From: a virus
Virus record (IMG/VR): IMGVR_UViG_3300005534_000011
Span: 1 to 64,000 of that record
DNA: 64,000 nt
Strand: one strand, 5' to 3'
Shown: positions 22,885 through 30,138 of the stretch, piece after piece
Position numbering within the stretch: the stretch's first letter is position 1
Layout of the letters: every line of letters begins with the position of its first letter
Position numbers and translations under genes: made by a program
The notes under the pieces: model-generated
Seen by the model: the letters and a program-made list of their open reading frames with translations, nothing else
The model's database searches: none
Told to the model about the DNA's origin: nothing

Positions 22885-23130
22885 ATGATCCATATACTAA
22901 CAGCAGCCGAGCGGATAGAATTCCTAAATGATATGATTAAGGATGACATGCGAAAAGAAGCGTCCAAGGATTGGATGATACAGGAATTCACCAACTATCG
23001 GTTCTATAATCCTGAATGCTATGGGCATGATACCGACGAAAAGATCCATGATTATATGAATCGATTTCATAAGAAAGTTCCTAAACAAGTAGCCACCGAG
23101 TTATGGGAACAATACAAGGTGTCTGAGTAA
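22885..23130 (+). CDS. Hypothetical helical protein, 81 aa
   Basis: GGAGAAATT precedes ATG 22885. Charged helical protein (MIKDDMRKEASKDWMIQEF). TAATG join to the next gene. No family recognised. Confidence 0.6.
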   Translation: MIHILTAAERIEFLNDMIKDDMRKEASKDWMIQEFTNYRFYNPECYGHDTDEKIHDYMNRFHKKVPKQVATELWEQYKVSE

Positions 23131-23318
23131 TGGTCACAAAAGATTTGTTTGATAAGATCCTAGCAAGGATGGGCACCCCGGAAGAACGATTAGCCAATGC
23201 CAGAGCACGAACCAAAAAGATCAATGATGAAATCATCCGAAGAAATCGTTGCCCGGAATGTGGTGTGGATACCATCAATTATTCCCATACCTTCAGATGC
23301 TCATGGAGAGGAATGTAA
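23130..23318 (+). CDS. Hypothetical protein with CxxC, 62 aa
   Basis: Basic N-terminal helix (ARARTKKINDEIIRRN) followed by CPECGVDTIN and FRCSW, a probable three- or four-ligand zinc site. Stop overlaps a short frame of eight codons that I do not call a gene. Confidence 0.55.
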   Translation: MVTKDLFDKILARMGTPEERLANARARTKKINDEIIRRNRCPECGVDTINYSHTFRCSWRGM

Positions 23319-23350
23319 TGAAATTGGAGAGTAGAATAGACTAATGAATA

Positions 23351-23995
23351 TTGTATAAGAATCTAGTTGCTGGAATAGGCATCTATGAGAAAGGTTTGTA
23401 TCCAAGAGAGTTGGCCGGTAAGCGGGTATATTCAACTTGGAGTGGGTTGTTAAATCGATGTTATGGGATTAAGACTGGGATTAAGAATCAATCCTATAAA
23501 GGTTGTTCAGTCCACCCAGATTTCATCAAATTCCAAGACTTCGCAGCGTGGGCGTGTAAGCAGGTAGGATTCGATAAAGAAGGTTGGCATCTGGATAAAG
23601 ACATTCTAGTACCGGGTAACAAGGTCTACGGGCCGGATACGTGTTGCTATGTACCAACCCAAATCAATTCCCTAATCATCAAACCCACACTACCCGACGA
23701 TTTACCAGTTGGGATTACATACTACAAACCAACTAATAGATATGTGGCGTCCATTGGTATATCTGGGACTCGAAAGTATCTTGGGTGTAGCAATTCCATA
23801 GATGAGCTTATGCCATTGTATCAAGCTGCAAAGTCTGAATACATTATTCAGGTGGCGAATCAATGGAAAGATCAGATTGGTTGGCGGGTATATGTGGCGT
23901 TGATTGAACTGGCTGATAACATTCTCGGGAAATATGTAGGAAGAAAGATCGTGGATTCTGAATTTTTACAGCAGCGATTTTTGATAAGACGGTAG
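23351..23995 (+). CDS. HNH/AP2-type homing endonuclease 2
   Basis: Paralogue of the proteins at 10762 and 57805: GCSVHPDFIKFQDFAAW, WHLDKDILVPGNKVYGPDTC followed by YVP, and a looser C-terminal AP2-like part. The first credible codon is TTG 23351, without Shine-Dalgarno, while an ATG just upstream (23344) runs into a stop after four codons. The C-terminus is longer and less similar than in the other two. The copy may be decaying or poorly expressed. It borders the gene-free region at 24.0 kb. Confidence 0.65.
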   Translation: MYKNLVAGIGIYEKGLYPRELAGKRVYSTWSGLLNRCYGIKTGIKNQSYKGCSVHPDFIKFQDFAAWACKQVGFDKEGWHLDKDILVPGNKVYGPDTCCYVPTQINSLIIKPTLPDDLPVGITYYKPTNRYVASIGISGTRKYLGCSNSIDELMPLYQAAKSEYIIQVANQWKDQIGWRVYVALIELADNILGKYVGRKIVDSEFLQQRFLIRR

Positions 23996-24459
23996 GGAAA
24001 CTTTTTAGAGCAAAATTTGCTGTGAAAAATTTTTTGGAATCGACCATATGGAAAACTTTTTAGAAAAATCTGTATGGTGAAAATTTTTTTGGAATCGGGG
24101 GAGTGGTCTTATAATTCTCTCGATCCCACTAAACTGCCAAGGAAACCCCCAAAAAGGGACCCTGATTCACCCTCCCCCCGGCCCTCCCGGACACTACCCC
24201 CACCATCCATAATAGAACAGAATCACTAGTCACCCCAGTGTATCACAATCAATTCCGAAACACCATATAGTTTCGAACCATCCGCAATCGATTCCCAATC
24301 CTTTGCATCATATCCAACCCACTCTATAAGCTCCTACAAGGGCCATAGCAGCCGCGATAGCATCAAACCCTACCCAATGCATCAAATAGTATTCAATCAA
24401 TCTCCTATCAATCCTATATCGATTCCTATGTATTGAAACAAATTGATTGCATCAAATGC
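23996..24459. other. Gene-free boundary region with two AT-rich direct repeats
   Basis: From just after the endonuclease stop, two imperfect repeats of about 50 bases lie end to end (about 23996-24046 and 24050-24098); both contain AAACTTTTTAGA and TTTTTTGGAATCG. A strongly C-rich plus strand follows (24121-24200) and then pyrimidine-rich sequence without open frames of note. It separates the operon-style genes on the left from the promoter-per-unit genes on the right. Confidence 0.6.
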
Positions 24460-24487
24460 TTGACAACCTATCACAGTGGTATAGAAT
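24460..24487 (+). promoter_or_regulatory. Promoter with GCATCAAATGC abutting the -35
   Basis: GCATCAAATGC (24449-24459), TTGACA (24460-24465), 16 bases, TAGAAT (24482-24487). Same arrangement as at 35752, 37261 and 40752. Confidence 0.8.
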
Positions 24488-24518
24488 GATGATCATCCAA
24501 ACCAATAGGAGATACCAA

Positions 24519-24899
24519 ATGAGTTACAAGGATCTAGAAGCCGAGATAAAGGCGTGGGCGAATCTGGAGGCTTATGCTCATCAGCAGAAGCTAGAAGCCG
24601 AGGAAGCTAAGCGACAAGCGAAACGGGACAAGCGGGATAAGAAGTTGGGGAAACCGGGGAAAGGTCTGTTGGTAGCCAAGCTTCCCGCTCCGAAGTTAGA
24701 CCGACCGACCAAGATGTATAAACGCATTACGATTGAATGCAGGCCGATACAGCACAGGAAGTGGGGCGAACCGGTCGAGGTTACATATGAGGTTCAAGCC
24801 TTGACAGATGCGGTTGCCGAGGTGGCAGCGATCAAGCAAGCAAGGGTTGACGGTTATAGCTTTGATCGGGTTGTACATATAACCACGTTTGAAAAGTGA
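24519..24899 (+). CDS. Basic hypothetical protein, 126 aa
   Basis: AGGAG precedes ATG 24519. A long Lys/Arg/Glu helix (EAEEAKRQAKRDKRDKKLG, residues 29-47) leads to a beta-rich C-terminal domain (YKRITIECRPI, VTYEVQALTDAVAE). No family recognised; nucleic-acid contact is plausible from charge. Own promoter and terminator. Confidence 0.65.
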   Translation: MSYKDLEAEIKAWANLEAYAHQQKLEAEEAKRQAKRDKRDKKLGKPGKGLLVAKLPAPKLDRPTKMYKRITIECRPIQHRKWGEPVEVTYEVQALTDAVAEVAAIKQARVDGYSFDRVVHITTFEK

Positions 24900-24916
24900 A
24901 AGGATGTAGGTGTTTG

Positions 24917-24944
24917 AAAAGCCTTGAGAAATCAGGGCTTTTTG
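24917..24944 (+). terminator. Rho-independent terminator
   Basis: AAAAGCCTTGA and TCAGGGCTTTT (24917-24927, 24932-24942) with a GAAA loop and a T-run. Confidence 0.88.
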
Positions 24945-24986
24945 GTATAGGGTAGAATCGCTGGAAAAATAAATTGATTCTACCCC

Positions 24987-25014
24987 TTGACATCACAATA
25001 GAATCAGATAATCT
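24987..25014 (+). promoter_or_regulatory. Sigma70-type promoter
   Basis: TTGACA (24987-24992), 16 bases, TAATCT (25009-25014). Leader of about 65 bases ending in AAGGGGAA. Confidence 0.7.
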
Positions 25015-25087
25015 TACCACAACAAAGCAACATTCATTCAACCACCCAAACGGGTTAAGGCTTTACTAATCGATCAAGGGGAATACC

Positions 25088-25552
25088 ATGCGCCAAGTAT
25101 CTAAAGCAGCTCAGGCAGAAACCATTTCTACTAACGTACTCGAAACCGCATCGACCGCCCTGTCACTGGCCGAAGATGCGTTGATCAAAGCAAAGGAAGC
25201 TTTGGCCGCTGCCGGTGGTTCTGGTGGGTCCAAGTCGGGAAGGGGATCGAAAGGTAAAGGTGGGGATCAAACCCCTGATAACGCTTCCAAGGGCTCGGCG
25301 GGTCGTAACCCTTCACCGGAACAGCTTGAGATTCGTTCCGCAATTATCGAAGCTTTGCAATCCGGTGAAATCAAGTTCTTTACCATCGCCGAAGTGACCG
25401 AAGCCATGAAAGCTGACCGTATCCAAACCCGGAACGCGGTCAACTATCTGGAAGCTCAGAACATGGTTGTTCGGTACGGTGAAAAACTCCCAGAAGGTCG
25501 CGGCCAGCGGGAATTGATCTACAAGGCCGGAGTAGTTCCAGTCCCGGCCTAA
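25088..25552 (+). CDS. Putative winged-helix DNA-binding protein
   Basis: Residues 1-50 are Ala-rich helix, 48-85 a flexible Gly/Ser/Lys linker, and 80-150 a winged-helix-like domain: EIRSAIIEALQSGEIKFFTIAEVTEAM, then the recognition helix RIQTRNAVNYLEAQNMV and a wing (RYGEKLPEGRGQRELIYKA). The proteins at 42402 and 29243 share this kind of domain. A phage transcription regulator is likely; one of these could be the reader of the dyad promoters. Confidence 0.65.
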   Translation: MRQVSKAAQAETISTNVLETASTALSLAEDALIKAKEALAAAGGSGGSKSGRGSKGKGGDQTPDNASKGSAGRNPSPEQLEIRSAIIEALQSGEIKFFTIAEVTEAMKADRIQTRNAVNYLEAQNMVVRYGEKLPEGRGQRELIYKAGVVPVPA

Positions 25553-25568
25553 TGGGTTGGTAATGTAT

Positions 25569-25593
25569 AAAGCCCCTTAACCGGGGCTTTTTG
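25569..25593 (+). terminator. Rho-independent terminator (AAGCCCC/GGGGCTT)
   Basis: AAGCCCC and GGGGCTT around TTAACC, then T5. Sequence nearly repeated at 43034. Confidence 0.92.
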
Positions 25594-25625
25594 TTGTCTA
25601 GGGTTCTAGGGATTTGATATAAACC

Positions 25626-25735
25626 CATATAGCAACATTCCCCAGTAATCCACACCAATCATCAGATAGACTCCTAAACCCTCTCAAATCCCCTTAGAAT
25701 CAACCAAAACCATATAGCAACATTCTAACCCTAAA
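25626..25735 (+). repeat. Direct repeat CATATAGCAACATTC, two copies
   Basis: Exact 15-base copies at 25626-25640 and 25721-25735, 95 bases apart, in the leader region between a terminator and the 25749 promoter. AGCAACATTC also occurs near 25026. Meaning unknown. Confidence 0.6.
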
Positions 25736-25748
25736 CCCATTCCCACAC

Positions 25749-25776
25749 TTGACATTCGGAATTGATGGTTTAAGGT
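25749..25776 (+). promoter_or_regulatory. Sigma70-type promoter
   Basis: TTGACA (25749-25754), 16 bases, TAAGGT (25771-25776). Confidence 0.65.
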
Positions 25777-25807
25777 ATAGGAACATTCCAGAACATATAG
25801 GCATCAC

Positions 25808-26035
25808 ATGAAACTCTTCTATGTAGCAATCTTTCTGGTGGTAGCAAGTCTCCCTGTAGGCTTTATCGGTATCTATGCAGCTTGGGACAGAACACCACCT
25901 CAATACCGCTTATTGCAGTTGGATCAAATCATGCATACCGGTGGAATGGTCTATCTCGCCATGGTCGCCGGATCGGTTCTGCTGTTTCTGGTCTGGTTGT
26001 CCCTTCCACTGAATCGCAGGGATTATCGGGTTTGA
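25808..26035 (+). CDS. Small membrane protein, two TM segments
   Basis: Hydrophobic segments at residues 4-25 and 45-67 with an intervening polar loop (WDRTPPQYRLLQLDQ) and an Arg-rich end (NRRDYRV), placing both ends in the cytoplasm. Single-gene unit with its own promoter. No family recognised. Confidence 0.65.
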   Translation: MKLFYVAIFLVVASLPVGFIGIYAAWDRTPPQYRLLQLDQIMHTGGMVYLAMVAGSVLLFLVWLSLPLNRRDYRV

Positions 26036-26441
26036 TTTGATTGGGTATTCAATAGGTGAAATATCCCTCAATTTGATGGAATACCAGTGAATTCTGCTGA
26101 ATGCTTTCGAGAGTGTTAGGGAATTTGTGTGGTATTTGATGGAATTACGGGATTTGATGGAATTTTTGTTGCATCAAATTTAGCGGACGAACTTGGACTA
26201 ACGAGAAAGTCTATCATTTAAGTGTAACGTTTTCATTCCACTGGAACGGTTTCGTTACACTTCCCAGAATTCCCAAACCATTCAATATCTCTCAATCATC
26301 CCAATGATTCTATAAGGGTTTGGTTCTATTATCAATCCCCTTAATAGTATCTGCTAAAATATCAATTTGATTGATTTGATTATATTTTGATCAATCCCAA
26401 AACCCCCGCTAATTTATTTCAAAATCCCCCTTGATTAAAGC
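26036..26441. other. Gene-free region with TTTGATGGAAT repeats and a large hairpin
   Basis: TTTGATGGAAT occurs three times between 26070 and 26170. Arms AAGTGTAACG (26220-26229) and CGTTACACTT (26253-26262) enclose a second short stem TTCC/GGAA (26236-26239, 26243-26246). No T-run follows. AT-rich sequence without convincing open frames continues to the 26442 promoter. Confidence 0.6.
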
Positions 26442-26469
26442 TTGATTCTGTTTCGATTCCTGCTATTCT
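26442..26469 (+). promoter_or_regulatory. Promoter for the 26522 CAxG unit
   Basis: TTGATT (26442-26447), 16-base spacer ending in TGC, TATTCT (26464-26469). The spacer includes CTGTTTCGATTC, as near 4747. Confidence 0.65.
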
Positions 26470-26521
26470 ATACCTATTACCACCTATCAACTATTACCTA
26501 CCAGCTTCTAAGGGGTTTCAC

Positions 26522-26842
26522 ATGGCTAGCATTATGGAACAATTCAAGGCTTGGGTTAACATTCAAGCCACCGATGATCCTGATCGAATCATTGACCATC
26601 ATTCATGGGTTTCCTGTGCTATTGGGGAGTTTGCTACTCACTTAGGTTATAATGGGTTTCCTGCCCATCAAGTGAGTGATGCTTTCAAGCGTCATTATGG
26701 AATTGATGCATGGAAATTATTGGGGAATGCTGGTTCTGTTTATAGTGGCTTCGGTTCCGGTTGGAAAATGGTTGTTGATATGACCACCTATAAGGATTTG
26801 GCGGATTGGTTGAATTCTTTGAATCCCTTGGAGCCATTCTAA
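26522..26842 (+). CDS. CAxG-motif protein 5 (SCAIGEF type)
   Basis: AAGGGG precedes ATG 26522. WVSCAIGEFATHLGY (about residues 29-43) is the motif; an N-terminal helix (IMEQFKAWVNIQA) and a closing YKDLADWLNSL flank it. The order helix, CAxG, long linker, closing helix is shared with the proteins at 11916, 27523 and 27858. TAATG join to a membrane gene. Confidence 0.65.
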   Translation: MASIMEQFKAWVNIQATDDPDRIIDHHSWVSCAIGEFATHLGYNGFPAHQVSDAFKRHYGIDAWKLLGNAGSVYSGFGSGWKMVVDMTTYKDLADWLNSLNPLEPF

Positions 26843-27027
26843 TGCATTGGGTTGGTTCGCTGATTATTATAGGTCTTTTGATGGCCTGTACCGGAATGAT
26901 GGTAATTGGCTATGGTGATATGCCTAAGCATTCATTTTGGTATGTGATTGTTTTGGATTCATCTGTTGTCTTGATAGGGGTTTGTGTTCTATCATTGATT
27001 GGGCTGTTGGGTTTCTTGAAGGTATAG
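26842..27027 (+). CDS. Small membrane protein, two TM segments
   Basis: TAATG coupling to the CAxG gene. Hydrophobic residues 4-24 and 34-58. No family recognised. Confidence 0.6.
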   Translation: MHWVGSLIIIGLLMACTGMMVIGYGDMPKHSFWYVIVLDSSVVLIGVCVLSLIGLLGFLKV

Positions 27028-27036
27028 GGGAATTTT

Positions 27037-27201
27037 ATGAAAGCATTATATCATGTAACCGCAAAATCTAAGGGGTTTGTAGTTCATACCTCTTTTCAAG
27101 TGGCTGATAGTGTGGAATCCGCTATTGAAATTATAAAGGAGTTTTATGCGGTTGTTCCGAAGGATTCCCAATGGTCTGCATATAAAAGGCGGGAATTATG
27201 A
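27037..27201 (+). CDS. Hypothetical protein, 54 aa
   Basis: AGGGGAATTTT precedes ATG 27037. LYHVTAKSKGFVVHTSFQV reads as two strands, then a helix (SAIEIIKEFYAV), similar to a small ferredoxin-like half. ATGA join to the next gene. Confidence 0.55.
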   Translation: MKALYHVTAKSKGFVVHTSFQVADSVESAIEIIKEFYAVVPKDSQWSAYKRREL

Positions 27202-27377
27202 TATTGGTTGAATCCATTGTAATTGATGGTAAATTGATTGGGGCGATAATGATGGATTATAACGGTTATTTCTATCGTCCTAATCAATTAGGGGTTTTGG
27301 GTTGGTTGAAATATATGTTTTCCGATATCTATTACTTCGGATCTATCTCTGAGCTTAAAGAGTCCTTATTGAATTGA
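27198..27377 (+). CDS. Hypothetical protein, 59 aa
   Basis: ATG 27198 overlaps the previous TGA. Hydrophobic and aromatic-rich (VESIVIDGKLIGAIMMD, WLKYMFSDIYYFGS), no clear membrane span. No family recognised. Confidence 0.5.
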   Translation: MILVESIVIDGKLIGAIMMDYNGYFYRPNQLGVLGWLKYMFSDIYYFGSISELKESLLN

Positions 27378-27378
27378 T

Positions 27379-27435
27379 GTAAATGCTAATATTTTGATGC
27401 TTTGGGGCGATTTATACCAGAATATTAGCATTTAC
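27379..27435. repeat. 15-bp perfect inverted repeat
   Basis: GTAAATGCTAATATT (27379-27393) pairs exactly with AATATTAGCATTTAC (27421-27435) across a 27-base loop. It lies directly after the 27198 gene and before a T-rich stretch, so it could act as a terminator in either direction. Confidence 0.7.
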
Positions 27436-27465
27436 TATTTTGTTTTGATTCTTGCTTGAAATGGC

Positions 27466-27493
27466 TTGACTTTTGTTTTGATTCTGGTAAGCT
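27466..27493 (+). promoter_or_regulatory. Promoter for the triple CAxG unit
   Basis: TTGACT (27466-27471), 16 bases, TAAGCT (27488-27493). TTTTGTTTTGATTCT is repeated at 27438 and 27471. Confidence 0.6.
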
Positions 27494-27522
27494 TCTCCCA
27501 TTCCTTAATTGAGTGATACAAA

Positions 27523-27861
27523 ATGACTATCCAATCCGCCGATTTGAAATTGATCACCGAATTCCGCGACTTCTGTGCATCTAAAGGTAATGAGCCTATC
27601 CAGCATCGGGATGGCTGGGGCCATGCGAACTGGAATACCTGTGCTGTTGGACAATTCGCTAAGTTCAAAGATATTCCCAATATCGATGGTGACCGTATGG
27701 CCGGGATGTTGAAATCTGCGTTTAACATCATTCAAAATACCCCATATGGTTTCATGATTGATTTGGGTAGTGGTGACTCGGCAGAAGAACAATATCCGAC
27801 CTATGATAAGGTTGCGGATGCTGTAACTACCATCATCAATAAATTTCAGGGGGTTGTATGA
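27523..27861 (+). CDS. CAxG-motif protein 6 (NTCAVGQF type)
   Basis: First of three tandem paralogues. LKLITEFRDFCASKG is a conserved N-terminal helix, WGHANWNTCAVGQFAKFKDIP the motif region, and YPTYDKVADAVTTIINK the closing helix, each present in the next two genes. The tandem array implies repeated duplication under selection for diversity. Function unknown. Confidence 0.7.
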   Translation: MTIQSADLKLITEFRDFCASKGNEPIQHRDGWGHANWNTCAVGQFAKFKDIPNIDGDRMAGMLKSAFNIIQNTPYGFMIDLGSGDSAEEQYPTYDKVADAVTTIINKFQGVV

Positions 27862-28190
27862 TCCTTTCAGAAACCACTCGTGATGAGGCGTTGACCCTGA
27901 TCACTGAGTTCCGGGACTTCTGTTTGACCCGTGGTGATGCTCCTATTCAACATCTGAATAGACTGGGTTCCGGTTGGGATACCTGCGCAGTGGCCGAGTT
28001 TGCGGCAACCAAACAAATCCCCGCCCATTCTCCGGGTAATGTAATGGCTTGTATGTTGCGACATGCTTTTCGCACTATCGATAATACTTCGGTGTTTATG
28101 ATTGAATTGGGCTTGGTTTATAGTGCTCAATCCAAGTATCCAACCTTCGACAAGTTGGCCGCAGATTTGACCACTATTCTTAATCAATAA
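27858..28190 (+). CDS. CAxG-motif protein 7 (DTCAVAEF type)
   Basis: ATGA overlap with the preceding paralogue. LTLITEFRDFCLTRGDAPIQH and GWDTCAVAEFAATKQIP align with it, but the motif glycine is replaced by alanine (CAVA). If the glycine matters for activity, this copy may be altered or inactive. Closing helix YPTFDKLAADLTTILNQ. Confidence 0.7.
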   Translation: MILSETTRDEALTLITEFRDFCLTRGDAPIQHLNRLGSGWDTCAVAEFAATKQIPAHSPGNVMACMLRHAFRTIDNTSVFMIELGLVYSAQSKYPTFDKLAADLTTILNQ

Positions 28191-28204
28191 GGTATATCAT
28201 TAAC

Positions 28205-28576
28205 ATGAAACCACATAACGCTCTGAAATTGATTGAATCTTTCAGGGACTATTGCTTGACCCGTGGTAAAGATCAAATTGTCCACAAAGTACCGGGTGGT
28301 TGGGCAAGTTGGAATACCTGCGCTGTTGGTCAATTCGCCGATTACAAGAAGATCAAAAAGGGCGATGCCGGGCGTGGTAATAACATGTACGAAAAATTGC
28401 TTACAGCTTATAAAGCAGTGGGTATTTCGTATGGTATCGGGGTGCTGTTGTATAAATTGGGTGATACACGAACCGCCGAAAAACATTATCCAACCTTCGA
28501 CAAGCTCGCCAAAGCTTTGACCAAGGATATCAAAACCGGTATGGGTAACATCAAAGCCAATAAGGTGAAGGCATGA
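28205..28576 (+). CDS. CAxG-motif protein 8 (NTCAVGQF type)
   Basis: Third tandem paralogue: LKLIESFRDYCLTRGKDQI, ASWNTCAVGQFADYKKIKKG, and YPTFDKLAKALTKDIKTG at the end. It has an extra basic tail (KANKVKA). ATGA join to the prepilin-like miniprotein. Confidence 0.7.
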   Translation: MKPHNALKLIESFRDYCLTRGKDQIVHKVPGGWASWNTCAVGQFADYKKIKKGDAGRGNNMYEKLLTAYKAVGISYGIGVLLYKLGDTRTAEKHYPTFDKLAKALTKDIKTGMGNIKANKVKA

Positions 28577-28698
28577 AAAGCAATCAAAAAGGTTTTACCG
28601 CTGTTGAATTGTGGATTTGCATCTGGGGTGTTATCTGTGTTGGTCTGATGGTTGGTGCTATCGGTATCGGCCTGCATTTCATCATGAAATTCTGGTAA
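28573..28698 (+). CDS. Membrane miniprotein with type IV prepilin-like N-terminus, 41 aa
   Basis: ATG 28573 overlaps the previous stop. The sequence KSNQKGFTAVELWICIWGVI matches the class III signal pattern: short basic leader, G-F-T cleavage site, Glu at +5, then a hydrophobic helix (about residues 13-36). The protein ends right after the helix, with no pilin globular domain. It could be a mimic that is processed by PilD or enters the pilus machinery, or simply a single-pass membrane protein with a chance resemblance. Confidence 0.5.
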   Translation: MKSNQKGFTAVELWICIWGVICVGLMVGAIGIGLHFIMKFW

Positions 28699-28711
28699 TT
28701 TCAAAAGTAAT

Positions 28712-28739
28712 TTGACATTTGATGCAAAGGTGCTATCCT
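28712..28739 (+). promoter_or_regulatory. Strong promoter with TTTGATGC spacer
   Basis: TTGACA (28712-28717), 16-base spacer starting TTTGATGCAA and ending TGC, TATCCT (28734-28739). Confidence 0.8.
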
Positions 28740-28765
28740 CTAACCATCACTAAGGGGATTGCATC

Positions 28766-29143
28766 ATGTTAGATATTCATGTTGGTTCTGATCTGTTCAA
28801 AGCTGGTGTTACCGAAGATGGTCAAGACTTCATAGGCGAACGCTGGTTTGTTCAAGCCGAAGCGGTCAACGGTCAACGTTGGGTGCATATAGCTCGCTTC
28901 GATTCAACCAAGGCGGTTGATGGTGAGGATTGTGACGGGATGGTGTTCTTCCCGGACAACCGTGTAGAGGCTCTGGGGCGTGCTGAATCCTTGGCGGCAA
29001 ATGTTCGATTGTTCCTGAATGCTGGTGGTAAGTTGACCCCAGAGTTTTGGATTGAGGTCGATCCTAGATATGGTTCGATTGCATATCAAACCCTTGACAA
29101 TCAAGGGTATTTCAAGGATCTAGAACGCAAAGCTGAATTTTGA
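28766..29143 (+). CDS. Hypothetical protein, 125 aa
   Basis: AAGGGG precedes ATG 28766. Acidic alpha/beta protein with WFVQAEAVNGQRWVHIARFDS, a strand pair, and NRVEALGRAESLAANVRLFLN, a helix; this layout is common in phage early proteins of unknown role. Single-gene unit with promoter and terminator. Confidence 0.65.
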   Translation: MLDIHVGSDLFKAGVTEDGQDFIGERWFVQAEAVNGQRWVHIARFDSTKAVDGEDCDGMVFFPDNRVEALGRAESLAANVRLFLNAGGKLTPEFWIEVDPRYGSIAYQTLDNQGYFKDLERKAEF

Positions 29144-29147
29144 TGAA

Positions 29148-29174
29148 AAGCCTCGGGAAACCGGGGCTTTTTAT
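29148..29174 (+). terminator. Rho-independent terminator (AAGCCTCGG type)
   Basis: AAGCCTCGG and CCGGGGCTT with GAAA loop and T5, the same stem and loop as at 15296. Confidence 0.92.
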
Positions 29175-29187
29175 TTGGGGTTGGGTA

Positions 29188-29215
29188 TTGCATCAAATCC
29201 ATAGGGTGTTATACT
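29188..29215 (+). promoter_or_regulatory. Promoter with ACACCAACC leader
   Basis: TTGCAT (29188-29193) followed by CAAAT, 16-base spacer ending TGT, TATACT (29210-29215). Leader contains TACACCAACC. Confidence 0.82.
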
Positions 29216-29242
29216 GACCCTACACCAACCGAGGGGCAGACC

Positions 29243-29452
29243 ATGAACCGTAAAGAAGCATTCCTAAAGATCAAATCCGTAGCGGCGGATGATGGGTTTA
29301 CCAAACTGGATGTTCTGCCGATGTTCAAAGGTGTAGCACCTTCGGTTGTTAATGGCTATTTGAAAGCCGCGTATGAACTTGGGTTCATTACCCTGAATGC
29401 AGGCAACCCGCTGTGCATGTACCCGACCATCAATCTGCGCAACCTGAAATAA
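29243..29452 (+). CDS. Small helix-turn-helix-like protein, 69 aa
   Basis: GAGGGGCAG precedes ATG 29243. KEAFLKIKSVAADDGFTKLDVL, VAPSVVNGYLKAAYELGFITL form a compact winged-helix-like core in which the second segment would be the recognition helix; the wing is short. Related in style to the domains at 25088 and 42402. Followed by gene 29466 in the same message. Confidence 0.55.
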   Translation: MNRKEAFLKIKSVAADDGFTKLDVLPMFKGVAPSVVNGYLKAAYELGFITLNAGNPLCMYPTINLRNLK

Positions 29453-29465
29453 TTAGGAGGTAACC

Positions 29466-29783
29466 ATGGAAATTTTGGTTCATAACAGTATCAATTTCGT
29501 TAATGGTTTGGCGATGAATATCACCAACCCAGATACATTCTCGGTCCCAAGCCTTGACGAAAAGCTGGCGGTAAAACCGGGTGGTCATATCAAGATTGGG
29601 GTTAAGGTGAACTCCCATAACATCAATTGCGAACGGTTTTGGGGTCGGGTGGTTCAAAACGATACCGATAACCATATCATCACAGTGATGATTGACAATG
29701 ATTTGATTTGTACCGACATTCATGGGCTGCGTTATGATGATTGTATTCAAGTGCCCTATGATGTCGTGTTAGATGTAATTTGA
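29466..29783 (+). CDS. Hypothetical beta-rich protein, 105 aa
   Basis: A full AGGAGGT Shine-Dalgarno stands before ATG 29466. Strands GHIKIGVKVNSHNI, FWGRVVQND, HIITVMIDNDLI and CIQVPYDVVLDVI suggest a small barrel. No family recognised. High translation is expected from the RBS. Confidence 0.65.
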   Translation: MEILVHNSINFVNGLAMNITNPDTFSVPSLDEKLAVKPGGHIKIGVKVNSHNINCERFWGRVVQNDTDNHIITVMIDNDLICTDIHGLRYDDCIQVPYDVVLDVI

Positions 29784-29795
29784 TCAAATAGGGGT

Positions 29796-29824
29796 TTGCA
29801 TTTGATGTAAACCCTTGCTATACT
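29796..29824 (+). promoter_or_regulatory. Dyad promoter
   Basis: TTGCAT (29796-29801), 17-base spacer, TATACT (29819-29824). The -35 and spacer lie inside a dyad TTTGCAT/ATGTAAA flanked by GGG and CCC. Confidence 0.85.
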
Positions 29825-29857
29825 GCTATCACACCAACCAAATCAAGGAATACCAAA

Positions 29858-30121
29858 ATGGCTATCGTCAAAGCTGTTGCAAACACCCAAGACCTGAACA
29901 AAAACTGTGTTCTAATCTCAAAGGTTGTTAATCAGGTGGACGGCAACACGGTGCTGGTTTATATCCTGTTCATCAATAACAAGCCGGTCAACCACACTGC
30001 AAGCTTTGACCGCGCACTGGGTTGGTATGACAAGAATGTGACCGACGTTGTTAACCCGGTTGAAGTGGTTGAAATCGGCCATTATGCGTGTGGTACTATC
30101 CACATCAAAGAAACCCGATAA
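29858..30121 (+). CDS. Hypothetical protein, 87 aa
   Basis: CAAGGAATACC precedes ATG 29858. Beta-rich (NCVLISKVVNQV, TVLVYILFINNKPV). Starts MAIVKAVANT, similar to MSIIKAIEIK at 30200, so the two units may share leader and start by duplication. No family recognised. Confidence 0.6.
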   Translation: MAIVKAVANTQDLNKNCVLISKVVNQVDGNTVLVYILFINNKPVNHTASFDRALGWYDKNVTDVVNPVEVVEIGHYACGTIHIKETR

Positions 30122-30138
30122 ATTTGATCAAATAGGGG

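Noticed and set aside
23318-23344. Eight-codon frame after the 23130 gene
   Set aside because: TAATG overlap and a following GGAGAG exist, but the product is too short to support as a gene.
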